Source of the DNA: Ferrovibrio sp.
GTDB lineage: Bacteria > Pseudomonadota > Alphaproteobacteria > Ferrovibrionales > Ferrovibrionaceae
Length of the DNA: 64,000 nt
Direction: 5' to 3'
Assembly (NCBI RefSeq): GCF_019636075.1
Contig: NZ_JAHBYG010000005.1
Location: 62,001-126,000, forward strand
Of this stretch, positions 32,675 through 40,798 are shown piece after piece (position 1 is the stretch's first letter; the number at the start of each line of letters is the position of its first letter). Below the pieces are notes generated by a model that searched no databases, was not told where the DNA came from, and was given only the letters and a program-made list of their open reading frames with translations. Position numbers and translations under genes: made by a program.

Positions 32675-33454
32675 TCACATCGTCTTGCGGCCGGTAAGCT
32701 TCTCGAAGATTTCCAGCGAAAGCTGGCCGGCCTCGGCAGTGGCCCGCACTTGTACGGTGCGCGGACGCGGCAGATCGATCGGCTTGATTTCGGCAATGCG
32801 ACCGGGCCGCGCCGACATCACCACCACACGATCCGCCATGAACACCGCTTCCTGGATGGAATGGGTAACGAAGATGATGGTCTTGCGGGTTTCCGAGCTT
32901 TCGCCCCAGACCCGCAGCAATTCCAGATTCATATCGTCGCGCGTCATGGCGTCCAGCGCGCCGAAGGGCTCATCCATCAACAGCAGAGGCGGATCGAGCA
33001 GCAACGCACGGCAGAGCGAAGCGCGCTGCTGCATGCCGCCGGAGAGTTCGTTGGGCCGCTTCTGCGCAAAATCCTGCAAGCCGGTGAGGCGCAAAAGGTC
33101 GTAGGCCCGGTCGTGGTATTTCTTGGGATTGAGCCCGGCAAGCTCGGCCGGCAGCAGCACGTTATCCAGAATGCTGCGCCATTTCAGCAGCACCGAGGCC
33201 TGAAACACCATGCCGACCGCATCAATGGGTTTGGTCACCTGCTGGCCATTCACCACCACGCTGCCGCGCGTGGCCGGACGCAACCCGGCAATGATACGCA
33301 ACAAAGTGGATTTTCCGCAGCCGGAAGGCCCCACCAGCGCCACGAATTCGCCGCGCTTGACGCTGAGCGAAATATCGCTCAGCGCCTCCACGGGGCCACT
33401 ATCGGCCTGATAAATCATGCCGACACGATCGAGCTGTATCACCTGGTCACTCAA
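32675..33454 (-). CDS. ABC transporter ATP-binding protein, NitT/TauT family
   Basis: A 259-residue ATPase with Walker A VGPSGCGKSTLLRIIAG, signature LSGGMQQRASLCRALLLDPP, Walker B LLLMDEPFGALDA and IIFVTHSIQEAV. The TTG at 33454 is chosen because GGAGG lies seven bases before it and the product then starts LSDQVIQLDRVGM; the in-frame ATG at 33484 would put that ribosome site inside the gene. With the binding protein (33488-34501) and permease (34540-35313) it makes a complete importer. Confidence 0.9.
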   Translation of the reverse strand: MSDQVIQLDRVGMIYQADSGPVEALSDISLSVKRGEFVALVGPSGCGKSTLLRIIAGLRPATRGSVVVNGQQVTKPIDAVGMVFQASVLLKWRSILDNVLLPAELAGLNPKKYHDRAYDLLRLTGLQDFAQKRPNELSGGMQQRASLCRALLLDPPLLLMDEPFGALDAMTRDDMNLELLRVWGESSETRKTIIFVTHSIQEAVFMADRVVVMSARPGRIAEIKPIDLPRPRTVQVRATAEAGQLSLEIFEKLTGRKTM

Positions 33455-33487
33455 AACGGATCCTCCTCTCGACCGTGTCGGCACGCA

Positions 33488-34501
33488 TCACTTGAAGCTG
33501 GCCGGAACGGCCACCTTGGTCAGGAACTCGTTGCTGTAGACATCGTCGCAACCGACCTTCTTGGACAGACCCATATAGGTGTTCACCAAGTCGACCGAGT
33601 TGCACATCTTCTTGGAATCCATGTAGCCGATGCCATTCTCACGATAGGTGGTGGAATTCATCAGGGTGAGGCCCAGCTTCATGTTCGCCGAAACATAAGG
33701 CACATCGATTTCCGGCACGCGCTTCTTGAAGATCGCCACCGCGCCTTCAGGATCGGCCATCACATCGCGCCACCCCATATAGGAAGCTTCAAGGAAAGCC
33801 TTCAGGGCCTTACCGCGCTCCTTCATGGTCTTTTCGCTGGCCATGATCGACATGGAATACATGTCGAAGCCGAAATCCGCCCAGGGCATGGTCACAGCCG
33901 TGCCGGGGCCGCCCATCGCCTTGTCGTAATTCGGCAAGCCGGTGAGATAATCGGCCACGGCATCCACGCGTTTCTCGCTTACGGCGGCAATTTTAGCAGT
34001 GGGTTCGATATTCACCCAGGTAACCTTGTTGACATCCACGCCATGCAGCTTGGCGAAGGCCGGCCAGACCTGGCGCTGGCTGTCGCCCGGAGGCGCGGCA
34101 ATGGTGCGGCCTTCCAGATCCTTGGGCTTGCGGATCGGGGTATCCTGGCGGCTGAACACGTTCAGCGGGGTCTTGTCGAAGATCATGCCCACGGTCTTGA
34201 TCTTGGCACCGCGCGACACGGCGGCAATCACCACGGCGGCATCGGCCAGGCCGGCATCCGCACGGCCGGTATCCACCTTGGCAATCGAATCACCCGAACC
34301 CTTGGAATTCTCGAGCGTGACATCCAGGCCACGCTGGCTGTAATAGCCCTTATCCAGCGCCACCCAATAAGCCGCATGGTCGCCCACTGGGAACCAGTTG
34401 AGAGCGAACAAGAACTTTTCCTGTGCCTGCGCGGCCTGACCGCCCATGAGAGCGAACGAAGCCGAAAGCAGAGCACCAAGCAAGATTTTACGCCGTTTCA
34501 T
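33488..34501 (-). CDS. ABC transporter substrate-binding protein, NitT/TauT (THI5/NMT1-like) family
   Basis: A 337-residue periplasmic protein. A signal peptide is present (KRRKILLGALLSASFALMGG, cleavage near AQAQEK), followed by FALNWFPVGDHAAYWVALDK, characteristic of THI5-like domains. It belongs to the same family and has the same length as the binding protein at 5393-6406. The 5' leader is also shared with that gene. It lies between its permease and ATPase genes. Ligand unknown. Confidence 0.9.
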   Translation of the reverse strand: MKRRKILLGALLSASFALMGGQAAQAQEKFLFALNWFPVGDHAAYWVALDKGYYSQRGLDVTLENSKGSGDSIAKVDTGRADAGLADAAVVIAAVSRGAKIKTVGMIFDKTPLNVFSRQDTPIRKPKDLEGRTIAAPPGDSQRQVWPAFAKLHGVDVNKVTWVNIEPTAKIAAVSEKRVDAVADYLTGLPNYDKAMGGPGTAVTMPWADFGFDMYSMSIMASEKTMKERGKALKAFLEASYMGWRDVMADPEGAVAIFKKRVPEIDVPYVSANMKLGLTLMNSTTYRENGIGYMDSKKMCNSVDLVNTYMGLSKKVGCDDVYSNEFLTKVAVPASFK

Positions 34502-34507
34502 TTGGAA

Positions 34508-34532
34508 CCTCCTGTCAGAATGTTTGCGTTTT
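34508..34532 (-). promoter_or_regulatory. Leader element shared with the ABC binding-protein gene at 6406
   Basis: Minus-strand AAAACGCAAAC, 6 nt, ACAGGAGG, 6 nt, ATG: the same blocks and spacings as at 6413-6437. Here the element sits in the 38-bp gap between permease and binding-protein genes, so it must act after transcription if it has a function. Confidence 0.5.
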
Positions 34533-34539
34533 ACTCAAA

Positions 34540-35313
34540 TCACTGATGGTCCGGATTGTTGGCCCAGGGCGTGAGAATGCGCGTCAGCATCGCCACGATG
34601 CCGAACACGATCAGGCCGGTGATGGAAATCCAGAACAGCGCGGCGAACGCCACCGATGTGTTCATGCTGCTCTGGGTGGCGATGATCACATAGCCGAGGC
34701 CGCGTTGCGAGGCGACGAATTCCCCTACGATGGCGCCCACCACCGCAGATGTGGCGGTGATCTTCAGCGCGCTGAGGATATAAGGATACGCATTTGGAAT
34801 GCGTATTTTGGCAAAGACCTTCCATTTCGGCGCATTGAACACACGACCGAGATCGATCAGATCGGATTCGATCTGCGAAAGGCCCACGGCTGTGTTGATC
34901 ACCACTGGGAAAAAGCCGATCAGTGCGCCGATCAGCATATTCGGCAGGATGCCATAGCCCATCCAGATCAGGAAAAGCGGCGCAATCGCCACCTTCGGCA
35001 AGGTGTTGACGAAAACCAGGAAGGGCAGCAGCGCACGCGAGATCAGCGGCGACCAGGCAATCATGGTGCCGAGCAACACGCCGGCTACGGCAGCGATGGT
35101 GAAGGCGCCGAAGATTTCCACCGCCGTCACCCAGATATGGCGGCTCCAGGGAATATCGTCGCCGGTCAGCGCGGCATAAACCTGGGCCGGGCTGGGCAGA
35201 AGATATTCACGGACCTCCAGCACCGACACGGCGAACTGCCACAGCACCAGAAGCAGTGCGAATAACGACAGCGCCGGCAGGCGTTCGAGAACCCATTTCA
35301 CGCGTTTCATCAA
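34540..35313 (-). CDS. ABC transporter permease, NitT/TauT family
   Basis: A 257-residue membrane protein with about six hydrophobic stretches. It has EYLLPSPAQVYAALTGDDIP near the N-terminus and the cytoplasmic loop GRVFNAPKWKVFAKIRIPNA that contacts the ATPase. It overlaps the upstream aldolase gene by 4 bp. It works with the binding protein and ATPase encoded directly downstream. Confidence 0.9.
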   Translation of the reverse strand: MMKRVKWVLERLPALSLFALLLVLWQFAVSVLEVREYLLPSPAQVYAALTGDDIPWSRHIWVTAVEIFGAFTIAAVAGVLLGTMIAWSPLISRALLPFLVFVNTLPKVAIAPLFLIWMGYGILPNMLIGALIGFFPVVINTAVGLSQIESDLIDLGRVFNAPKWKVFAKIRIPNAYPYILSALKITATSAVVGAIVGEFVASQRGLGYVIIATQSSMNTSVAFAALFWISITGLIVFGIVAMLTRILTPWANNPDHQ

Positions 35314-36407
35314 GCTGCCTCCTCGCGCAGGGCGGTGTTGCGGTCGCCGCTCAGCCAGCGCTGCAGATTGGCTGCAACAAAGGCGTCGTCGGTGAGATGC
35401 GGATAAGCTAGGCTCACCCGGGTCAACTCCTCGGCCTGGCCGGGGCTCAGGCCTTCATTGGGATCGAGACACCAGATGCCTTTGAGCAGGCCCTGGCGGT
35501 GCAGTATTTCGTGGCAACCGGCGATACAGCCATGGAAAGCATGGGCCACATCGAACAGCGCGCTGTTGCAATCGGTCACCTGGGAATCCAGTGCCAACAG
35601 ATCGGCGCTCACGGCCGGCTTTGCGGCCTCTTCCTGGCATCGCTTGAGCAGCCTTGCTGCTGCCTGCACCCATACCGACCAATGGCCGAGCAAACCGCCT
35701 TTGATACGCAGGGTTACCGGCTTGCCGTCGCGCATCAACCGATAGGGATTCACCAGATCGGCCACGATATGATCATCATTGCCGGTATAGAGCGTGACGC
35801 GATCTTCCGCCTTCGCTGCCAGCACGCCACGCACCACATCCAGCGTGGCATAGCGATTGAACGGAGCCATCTTGATCGCCACTACATTTTCAATGCTGGC
35901 AAAACGGCGCCAGAAATCGAAAGAAAGACGAATGCCGCCCACCGAAGGCTGTAGATAAAAGCCCACCAGCGGCATCTGCCGGGAGACCGCCGTGCAATGT
36001 TCGATCAATTCATCCTCGCTGGCGCCTTTCATGGCAGCCAGGCTGAGCAGGCCAGCATGATATTCCAGGCCATGCGCTATCTGCGCCTCGCGGCAGGCCT
36101 GTTCGGTACGCCCGGCCAGGCCGGCAATCCGCACCAATGGCCTATCGGTCCAGGCAGCCGCGGTTTCAGCGCTCAGTTTCAGCACAGGCTCGTAAAGCCC
36201 GACCTCACGGATAGCGAATTGCGTGGTATGCACGCCAACGGCCAGGCCGCCAGCGCCAGCATCCACGTAATAACGGCTGAGAGCGCTCATCCGCACAGGA
36301 TCGAACTGGCGCTTTTCATCCAATGCCAGGGGATGCGCCGGGATGATGGTGCCTTGACGCAACAGCGTCAGCACTGCCTCCGGGATATCGCTCCAATGCT
36401 TTGCCAT
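35310..36407 (-). CDS. Dihydrodipicolinate synthase (DapA/N-acetylneuraminate lyase) family aldolase-like protein
   Basis: A 365-residue class I aldolase-type TIM barrel with an extra C-terminal region compared with the usual 290-300. GAGGLAVGVHTTQFAIREVG occupies the family substrate-loop region, VGFYLQPSVGG the tyrosine region, and VVAIKMAPFNRY supplies the Schiff-base lysine. It would cleave or condense a 2-oxo acid. The partners in the operon (enolase-superfamily, sugar isomerase, NAD-epimerase) recall sugar-acid catabolism, but the reaction is unassigned. Confidence 0.85.
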   Translation of the reverse strand: MAKHWSDIPEAVLTLLRQGTIIPAHPLALDEKRQFDPVRMSALSRYYVDAGAGGLAVGVHTTQFAIREVGLYEPVLKLSAETAAAWTDRPLVRIAGLAGRTEQACREAQIAHGLEYHAGLLSLAAMKGASEDELIEHCTAVSRQMPLVGFYLQPSVGGIRLSFDFWRRFASIENVVAIKMAPFNRYATLDVVRGVLAAKAEDRVTLYTGNDDHIVADLVNPYRLMRDGKPVTLRIKGGLLGHWSVWVQAAARLLKRCQEEAAKPAVSADLLALDSQVTDCNSALFDVAHAFHGCIAGCHEILHRQGLLKGIWCLDPNEGLSPGQAEELTRVSLAYPHLTDDAFVAANLQRWLSGDRNTALREEAA

Positions 36408-36415
36408 AAGCCGCC

Positions 36416-37273
36416 TCAGCCCAGTTCCGGACCAGCGGCGGCAAAATACCGCGCCGGGTCGCCAAAATGTTTGGTATTGCCGCGCACCATGCGCTCGAAA
36501 TCCCGTTGCCGTTGAAAGCCCAACCGTTGCATCTCAGCCACCATGGCGGATTGATCGTCGAATATGTCGATGAAAACCGGACCATCGATCCGCGCCAGCA
36601 TGCCATGCAACAAACGGATCGCCGCCTCCGCATCGGGCGCCAGAAGCGGGCCGATCGACGTGGCATTGCGGCCGGAACGCGCCAACACAAAACCATCCTG
36701 CCCCGGCAGGCCGAGGGCCGGCCGATCGCCACGCATCAGCAAATCGCGTAGCACGAAATCGCGCGGCGCACCGAACACAACACCATCCAATGGCGTTATC
36801 CAGGTCAGGTCATCGACAGTCAGATTGCGCAACCCGGCACCCGACGCAACGGCGGAGTTGCCGGTATGCTGCCAGCGCGTCATCCGCCGCACGGTTTCAA
36901 ATCCCAGCGGACGATAAACCTGCGCACCGGCCGCCGTGGCATCCAGAGCCGCCTCGTTGCCGCGTGCGGAAAGCCAGGCGATGCAATCGGCCATCAGCCT
37001 GCTGGCCAATCCCTTGCGGCGCTGGCTGGCGCTGACCAGCACCATGCTGATCCAGGCCACCGTAGGCCCGAACGGCATGGCCAGCGCGGAACTTACCAAA
37101 GCGTCGCCTGCATCATTGCCTTGCGTAACAATGCCAATGGCATGGCCGTGACGCACCATCATGCGCCAATCGGCTGCAACCTGATTCCATTGCGCCTCGT
37201 CCGACAGGCGCTGTGCGGCTGGCACATGCGCCTCGGTCAGAGCGATACGGACAATGGCTTCAGTAGGCGCCAT
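36416..37273 (-). CDS. GNAT family N-acetyltransferase
   Basis: About 285 residues with the GNAT acetyl-CoA motif VLVSASQRRKGLASRLMADC (R/QxxGxG/A type) near residue 85 and the following ALDATAAGAQVYRPLGFETV. The C-terminal half may be a second, degenerate GNAT-like domain, as in two-domain members. ATG at 37273 is taken, with a GTG one codon before it. It overlaps the epimerase gene by 14 bp. The substrate amine is unknown; acetylation and the amidase of the operon may be linked. Confidence 0.82.
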   Translation of the reverse strand: MAPTEAIVRIALTEAHVPAAQRLSDEAQWNQVAADWRMMVRHGHAIGIVTQGNDAGDALVSSALAMPFGPTVAWISMVLVSASQRRKGLASRLMADCIAWLSARGNEAALDATAAGAQVYRPLGFETVRRMTRWQHTGNSAVASGAGLRNLTVDDLTWITPLDGVVFGAPRDFVLRDLLMRGDRPALGLPGQDGFVLARSGRNATSIGPLLAPDAEAAIRLLHGMLARIDGPVFIDIFDDQSAMVAEMQRLGFQRQRDFERMVRGNTKHFGDPARYFAAAGPELG

Positions 37274-38318
37274 CACGATTCTCGAATTTGGTGGGCTTGT
37301 TCAGGCCGGGGCGATTGGCGGCCACCCAATCGGCCACCCAATCCAGCATTAATTTCAACGGCACCAGCGGATAGCCGAATTGCCGCATGGCTTCGGCGGC
37401 ATTGTTCAGCCAAGCGGTGGGCGCCGGGCTGCCCGTGAAGCCAACCTCCTTGCCAAGCCGCTTGCCGAATTCCTCGGCCAGCCAGCGCACCGCCAGGGTT
37501 TCCGGGCCGCTGATATTGATCGGCGTTGTGGGTGCCGTGGCATGGGCCAGCGCAAGCAAGGCGTAGCGATTGGAATCGCCCTGCCAGATCACATTCACAT
37601 GGCCCGTCGTGAGATCCACCGGCTGGCCATCGCGCACCTTCACGGCGATATCGTAAAGCACGCCATACCGCAGATCGATGGCATAATTCAGGCGGATCAG
37701 CTTGCCTGGCGTGCCGTGGCGCGCGGAAAAATGCTGAAACAGCCTTTCGCGGCCCACACAGGAATTGGCGTATTCCCCTGGCGGCGTGAGCGGCATGTCT
37801 TCGGTGGCGCCGATCTGGTCCAACCCCACAAAGGGATAAACGCAGCCGGTGGAAAACGCCACGATGCGCGATTGAACGAAAGTTTCCGCCACAAGGCCAG
37901 GCAGATAGGTGTTCAGCGCCCAGGTGGCAGGCAGATCACCGCCGGAGCCGAATTTCATACCCGCCATGAAAACGATATTCTTCGCTTTCGGCAGGGCTTC
38001 CAGCGCCGCGCGATCGGTCAGGTCGCAGGCGATGGTTTCGATGCCCCAGCTTTGCAATTGCTCGCGCAAGCCGGCTTCGCTGAATCGGGCCACGCCGATC
38101 ACGCGCTTTTCCGGAGCCGCACGTTTGGCCATATGCGCGAGCGACGGCCCCATCTTGCCGCCCACGCCCAACACCATGATATCGCCATCCAGCTTCTGCA
38201 ATTGCTGCTGCAAGACGATATCGGGCCGCGACAAGACCTCTTCCAAAGTTTCGTTATCGACAATGGTGGCGGGCCAACCGATGGCTGCCTGCATGGCCGA
38301 GGCTTTTTCCTGCTTCAT
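37260..38318 (-). CDS. NAD-dependent epimerase/dehydratase family protein
   Basis: A 352-residue extended SDR-like protein. The nucleotide motif is DIMVLGVGGKMGPSLAHMAK (GxGGxxG) near residue 55, with VAFSTGCVYPF at the catalytic-Ser strand and YANSCVGRERLF in place of the usual YxxxK, which may be altered. ATG 38318 is chosen; the frame to 38597 is antisense-like sequence inside the amidase gene. It is second in the operon after the amidase. Activity may differ from canonical epimerases. Confidence 0.82.
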   Translation of the reverse strand: MKQEKASAMQAAIGWPATIVDNETLEEVLSRPDIVLQQQLQKLDGDIMVLGVGGKMGPSLAHMAKRAAPEKRVIGVARFSEAGLREQLQSWGIETIACDLTDRAALEALPKAKNIVFMAGMKFGSGGDLPATWALNTYLPGLVAETFVQSRIVAFSTGCVYPFVGLDQIGATEDMPLTPPGEYANSCVGRERLFQHFSARHGTPGKLIRLNYAIDLRYGVLYDIAVKVRDGQPVDLTTGHVNVIWQGDSNRYALLALAHATAPTTPINISGPETLAVRWLAEEFGKRLGKEVGFTGSPAPTAWLNNAAEAMRQFGYPLVPLKLMLDWVADWVAANRPGLNKPTKFENRDGAY

Positions 38319-38334
38319 GGGGTCGAACGCTCCC

Positions 38335-39741
38335 TTATGCGAATTTGAGATCAAGCGGCGGCCGGCGCGCCGACCATGGCGCGGCCTGCTCGAAGGCAAA
38401 AGCGGCTTGCAGCACCTGCAGATCGCGATGGCGCGGGCCAACGATATGCAGGCCGACCGGCAGACCCTCGGAGGTGAAACCGCAAGGCACGCTGGCCGCC
38501 GGCTGGCGCGTGATATTGAATGGCGCCGTGAAGGGATACCACTCGCGCGGCTGATAGCCCTCTGGCCAATCACGTGCGGCATCGAAAGCGGCAACACACG
38601 TAACCGGCGTCAGCAGCAGATCGTAGCTCTGATGGAATTCGTTGAGCTGACGGGCGAATTGCACGCGCCGCATTTCGGCATCCAGCAAATCCACGGCCGG
38701 CACATTGCGGCTCTGCTCGATATTGCGCACCAGATCGGGATCCATCACCGCCAGTTGCTCGGGCGTGAAACGCTGGAAGGCATATTCGGTGAGGCCGCGC
38801 ATCAACTGACCATGCAGCGGCCGCGAATCTTCGCAAACCTGTTCGACAAGCTCGACCTTGGCGCCCAGCGCGGCAAACACTTGCGCGGCCTTTTCGGTGA
38901 GGGCCGCCACTTCCGCATCCACTTTCACGCCCCAGAAACTGGGGCACCAGGCGATACGCCATTGCCGGGGATCGGCCTTGAGGCCTTCATGATAAGGCTG
39001 CGCTTCCGCAGGCAACGATTCCCAATCGCGCGGATCCGGCGCGGCAATCACGCTGAGCATCAACGCGGCATCGGTTACGCTACGCGTCATCGGCCCGAAT
39101 CCGGCAAAAGTGGCATAGGGCGTAGGCGGATACATCGCCACCCGGCCGCCGCCCGGCTTGAAGCCGAAAATGCCGCAGAAATTCGCCGGCATGCGTATGG
39201 AACCACCGGCATCTGTGCCCAAAGCCAGTGCCGACACGCCCGCCGCCACGCTGGCCGCCGCACCGCCGCTGCTGCCGCCTGGGGTACGCGCCGTGTTCCA
39301 GGGGTTGCGGGTAATGCCGCACAAGGCTGTGTTGGTGGTGGGCTTGGCCGCGAATTCGCTGGTGGTGGTCTTGCCGAAAATCACCGCGCCGTGTTCGCGC
39401 AGACGCGCTACGGCCGGGCCGTCCTCGGTCCAGGGTTGATCCGGGTTGATCGCCTTGGAGCCGCGCAAGGTGGGCCAGCCCTTGGTGAGGATGATATCCT
39501 TGATCGAAACCGGCACGCCATCCAGCAAGCCGAGCGGCTGGCCTTTGCGCCAACGCGCTTCGGAAGCCTTGGCTTGCGCCAGGGCGTTTTCGGGGTCGAG
39601 CAGACAGAAAGCATTCAGGCTGGGCTGCAGGGCTTCGGCACGCCGCAAGGTCGCCTGCGCCACTTCCACAGGCGACAGATCGCCCGCACGATAGGCTTGC
39701 AACACCTCGGTTGCCATCAACCATTCAATGGCGTTTTGCAT
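38335..39741 (-). CDS. Amidase (amidase signature family)
   Basis: A 468-residue amidase, first gene of the nine-gene operon. The catalytic lysine lies in LLDGVPVSIKDIILTKGW, the serine loop is PGGSSGGAAASVAAGVSALA, then GTDAGGSIRMPANFCG and IFGFKPGGGR. It is preceded by a well-formed promoter and a palindromic operator shared with the TetR gene. It hydrolyses an amide; with the transporter it may open a pathway for an amide-linked compound. Confidence 0.9.
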   Translation of the reverse strand: MQNAIEWLMATEVLQAYRAGDLSPVEVAQATLRRAEALQPSLNAFCLLDPENALAQAKASEARWRKGQPLGLLDGVPVSIKDIILTKGWPTLRGSKAINPDQPWTEDGPAVARLREHGAVIFGKTTTSEFAAKPTTNTALCGITRNPWNTARTPGGSSGGAAASVAAGVSALALGTDAGGSIRMPANFCGIFGFKPGGGRVAMYPPTPYATFAGFGPMTRSVTDAALMLSVIAAPDPRDWESLPAEAQPYHEGLKADPRQWRIAWCPSFWGVKVDAEVAALTEKAAQVFAALGAKVELVEQVCEDSRPLHGQLMRGLTEYAFQRFTPEQLAVMDPDLVRNIEQSRNVPAVDLLDAEMRRVQFARQLNEFHQSYDLLLTPVTCVAAFDAARDWPEGYQPREWYPFTAPFNITRQPAASVPCGFTSEGLPVGLHIVGPRHRDLQVLQAAFAFEQAAPWSARRPPLDLKFA

Positions 39742-39790
39742 GATCCCCCGCTGCTGGCGCCCAACGGCCGCGATGCAACATCAAGGCCCT

Positions 39791-39837
39791 GATCAACCAG
39801 TTGGTTGATTTGAACACCGCGATTAGGAACCTGTCAA
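39791..39837 (-). promoter_or_regulatory. Promoter and TetR-type operator of the amidase/ABC operon
   Basis: On the minus strand TTGACA (39832-39837), an 18-bp spacer and TCAAAT (39808-39813) form a sigma-70-like promoter. Overlapping its downstream edge is the palindrome ATCAACC-AGTT-GGTTGAT (seven-base arms, 39792-39809). GATCAACCAGTTGGTTGA (39791-39808) matches 16 of 18 positions of GATCAAACATTTGGTTGA before the TetR gene. Binding here would block transcription initiation. Confidence 0.65.
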
Positions 39838-39900
39838 GAAAGAAACGCTGGGACTGGATTGCAGAGGAGGAACCGGCTCGGCAGATTTTTTTGCCAGGCT

Positions 39901-40584
39901 TCAGGGCCGCAAGGCGTGCATCAGCATATCCACCACATGGCGGCGGCGGCTGGCGATAGCCTCCTGGCTATCGAGATTCTGGCCGAAAATGGCTGAAAGT
40001 GTGTAGATATTATTGAAATAGAAAAAGCCCATGCCGGCAATCGAGACATAGACCTGCAATGGGTCCAGCCCCTTACGGAAAACCCCTTCGGCCGCGCCCC
40101 GGCGCAGGATGCCATCCAGCGTGCCCAGCAGCGGCGTGTTCATCCGCTGGATGTCCACGATTCGCTTCATATGCTTGCCTTTATGCAGGTTTTCGTCGGT
40201 CAGCAGAGCGACAAAATCCCGATTTTCCGCAAGATAATCGAAGCTGGTCTCGATCAGGCGCCGCATCGCCGTCTGTGGCCGCAGCCGCGCCAGGTCGAGT
40301 CGACGCTCCCGCTCGCGAATGCCGTCATACGCGCTTTCCAGCACTTTGCCGTAAAGGTCTTCCTTGTTGCCAAAATGGTGATAAACCAGCTGCTTGTTGA
40401 CACCAGCCTTCTTGGCGATGGCATCCACGCGGGCGCCTTCATAGCCACGGCTGGCGAATTCCTCATGGGCCGCCGCCAACAACAGGTCGCGGCTGCTCAT
40501 CTCGCTGCGCTCCGCCGCAGGCTTCCTGCCGGATTTTACCGCCCCCGCCGGTTTTGCCGACACTGTCGGCTTTGCCGATACCAT
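39901..40584 (-). CDS. TetR/AcrR family transcriptional regulator
   Basis: About 227 residues from the ATG at 40584. An Ala/Lys-rich tail of about 28 residues precedes the HTH: SSRDLLLAAAHEEFASRGYE, ARVDAIAKKAGVNKQLVYHH and FGNKEDLYGKVLE. The C-terminal ligand domain is of the RutR/YcdC-like length. The longer frame to 40707 would include the operator. It lies directly upstream of the nine-gene operon in the same direction. Matching palindromes at its own promoter and at the amidase promoter indicate autoregulation and control of that operon. Confidence 0.9.
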   Translation of the reverse strand: MVSAKPTVSAKPAGAVKSGRKPAAERSEMSSRDLLLAAAHEEFASRGYEGARVDAIAKKAGVNKQLVYHHFGNKEDLYGKVLESAYDGIRERERRLDLARLRPQTAMRRLIETSFDYLAENRDFVALLTDENLHKGKHMKRIVDIQRMNTPLLGTLDGILRRGAAEGVFRKGLDPLQVYVSIAGMGFFYFNNIYTLSAIFGQNLDSQEAIASRRRHVVDMLMHALRP

Positions 40585-40606
40585 GGACACCGCCCCCGAC
40601 CAACGC

Positions 40607-40633
40607 TCAACCAAATGTTTGATCGGAACTATA
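40607..40633 (-). promoter_or_regulatory. TetR-type autoregulatory operator
   Basis: Minus-strand GATCAAACATTTGGTTGA (40607-40624) lies 23 bp before the tetR ATG and directly downstream of a TATATA -10-like block (about 40628-40633). It differs from the amidase-promoter site at 39791-39808 at 2 of 18 positions. The pair defines a probable binding consensus ATCAAMCAKTTGGTTGA. Confidence 0.65.
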
Positions 40634-40758
40634 TAATGCAATGCAGGCCAATGCCACGGCCTGTATATTGGCCAACGCCCGGCATGCCTGCACGAAAACT
40701 CTGGCAAAGCACAATAAAAATTTGCCCCGGCCCGGCTATCCGCTTAGATTCGAACCAA

Positions 40759-40774
40759 GTATACGCTAGTATAC
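40759..40774. promoter_or_regulatory. Tandem GTATAC sites before the GntR/FCD gene
   Basis: GTATAC occurs at 40759-40764 and again at 40769-40774, ten bases apart, one helical turn, 25 bp before the GTG start at 40799. The core fits the GTM-KAC consensus of FadR-subfamily GntR regulators, so autoregulation is likely. The same core is inside the TGTATACA sites at 9939 and 22983. Confidence 0.55.
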
Positions 40775-40798
40775 GAAGCGATACATTGGGAACCAGGC

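Noticed and set aside
31850..34546. An 898-codon open frame on the plus strand across the isomerase, ATPase and binding-protein genes
   Set aside because: It is antisense to three clear minus-strand genes with family motifs. Its translation is rich in His, Arg and Gln without any domain, typical of a shadow frame in GC-rich DNA.
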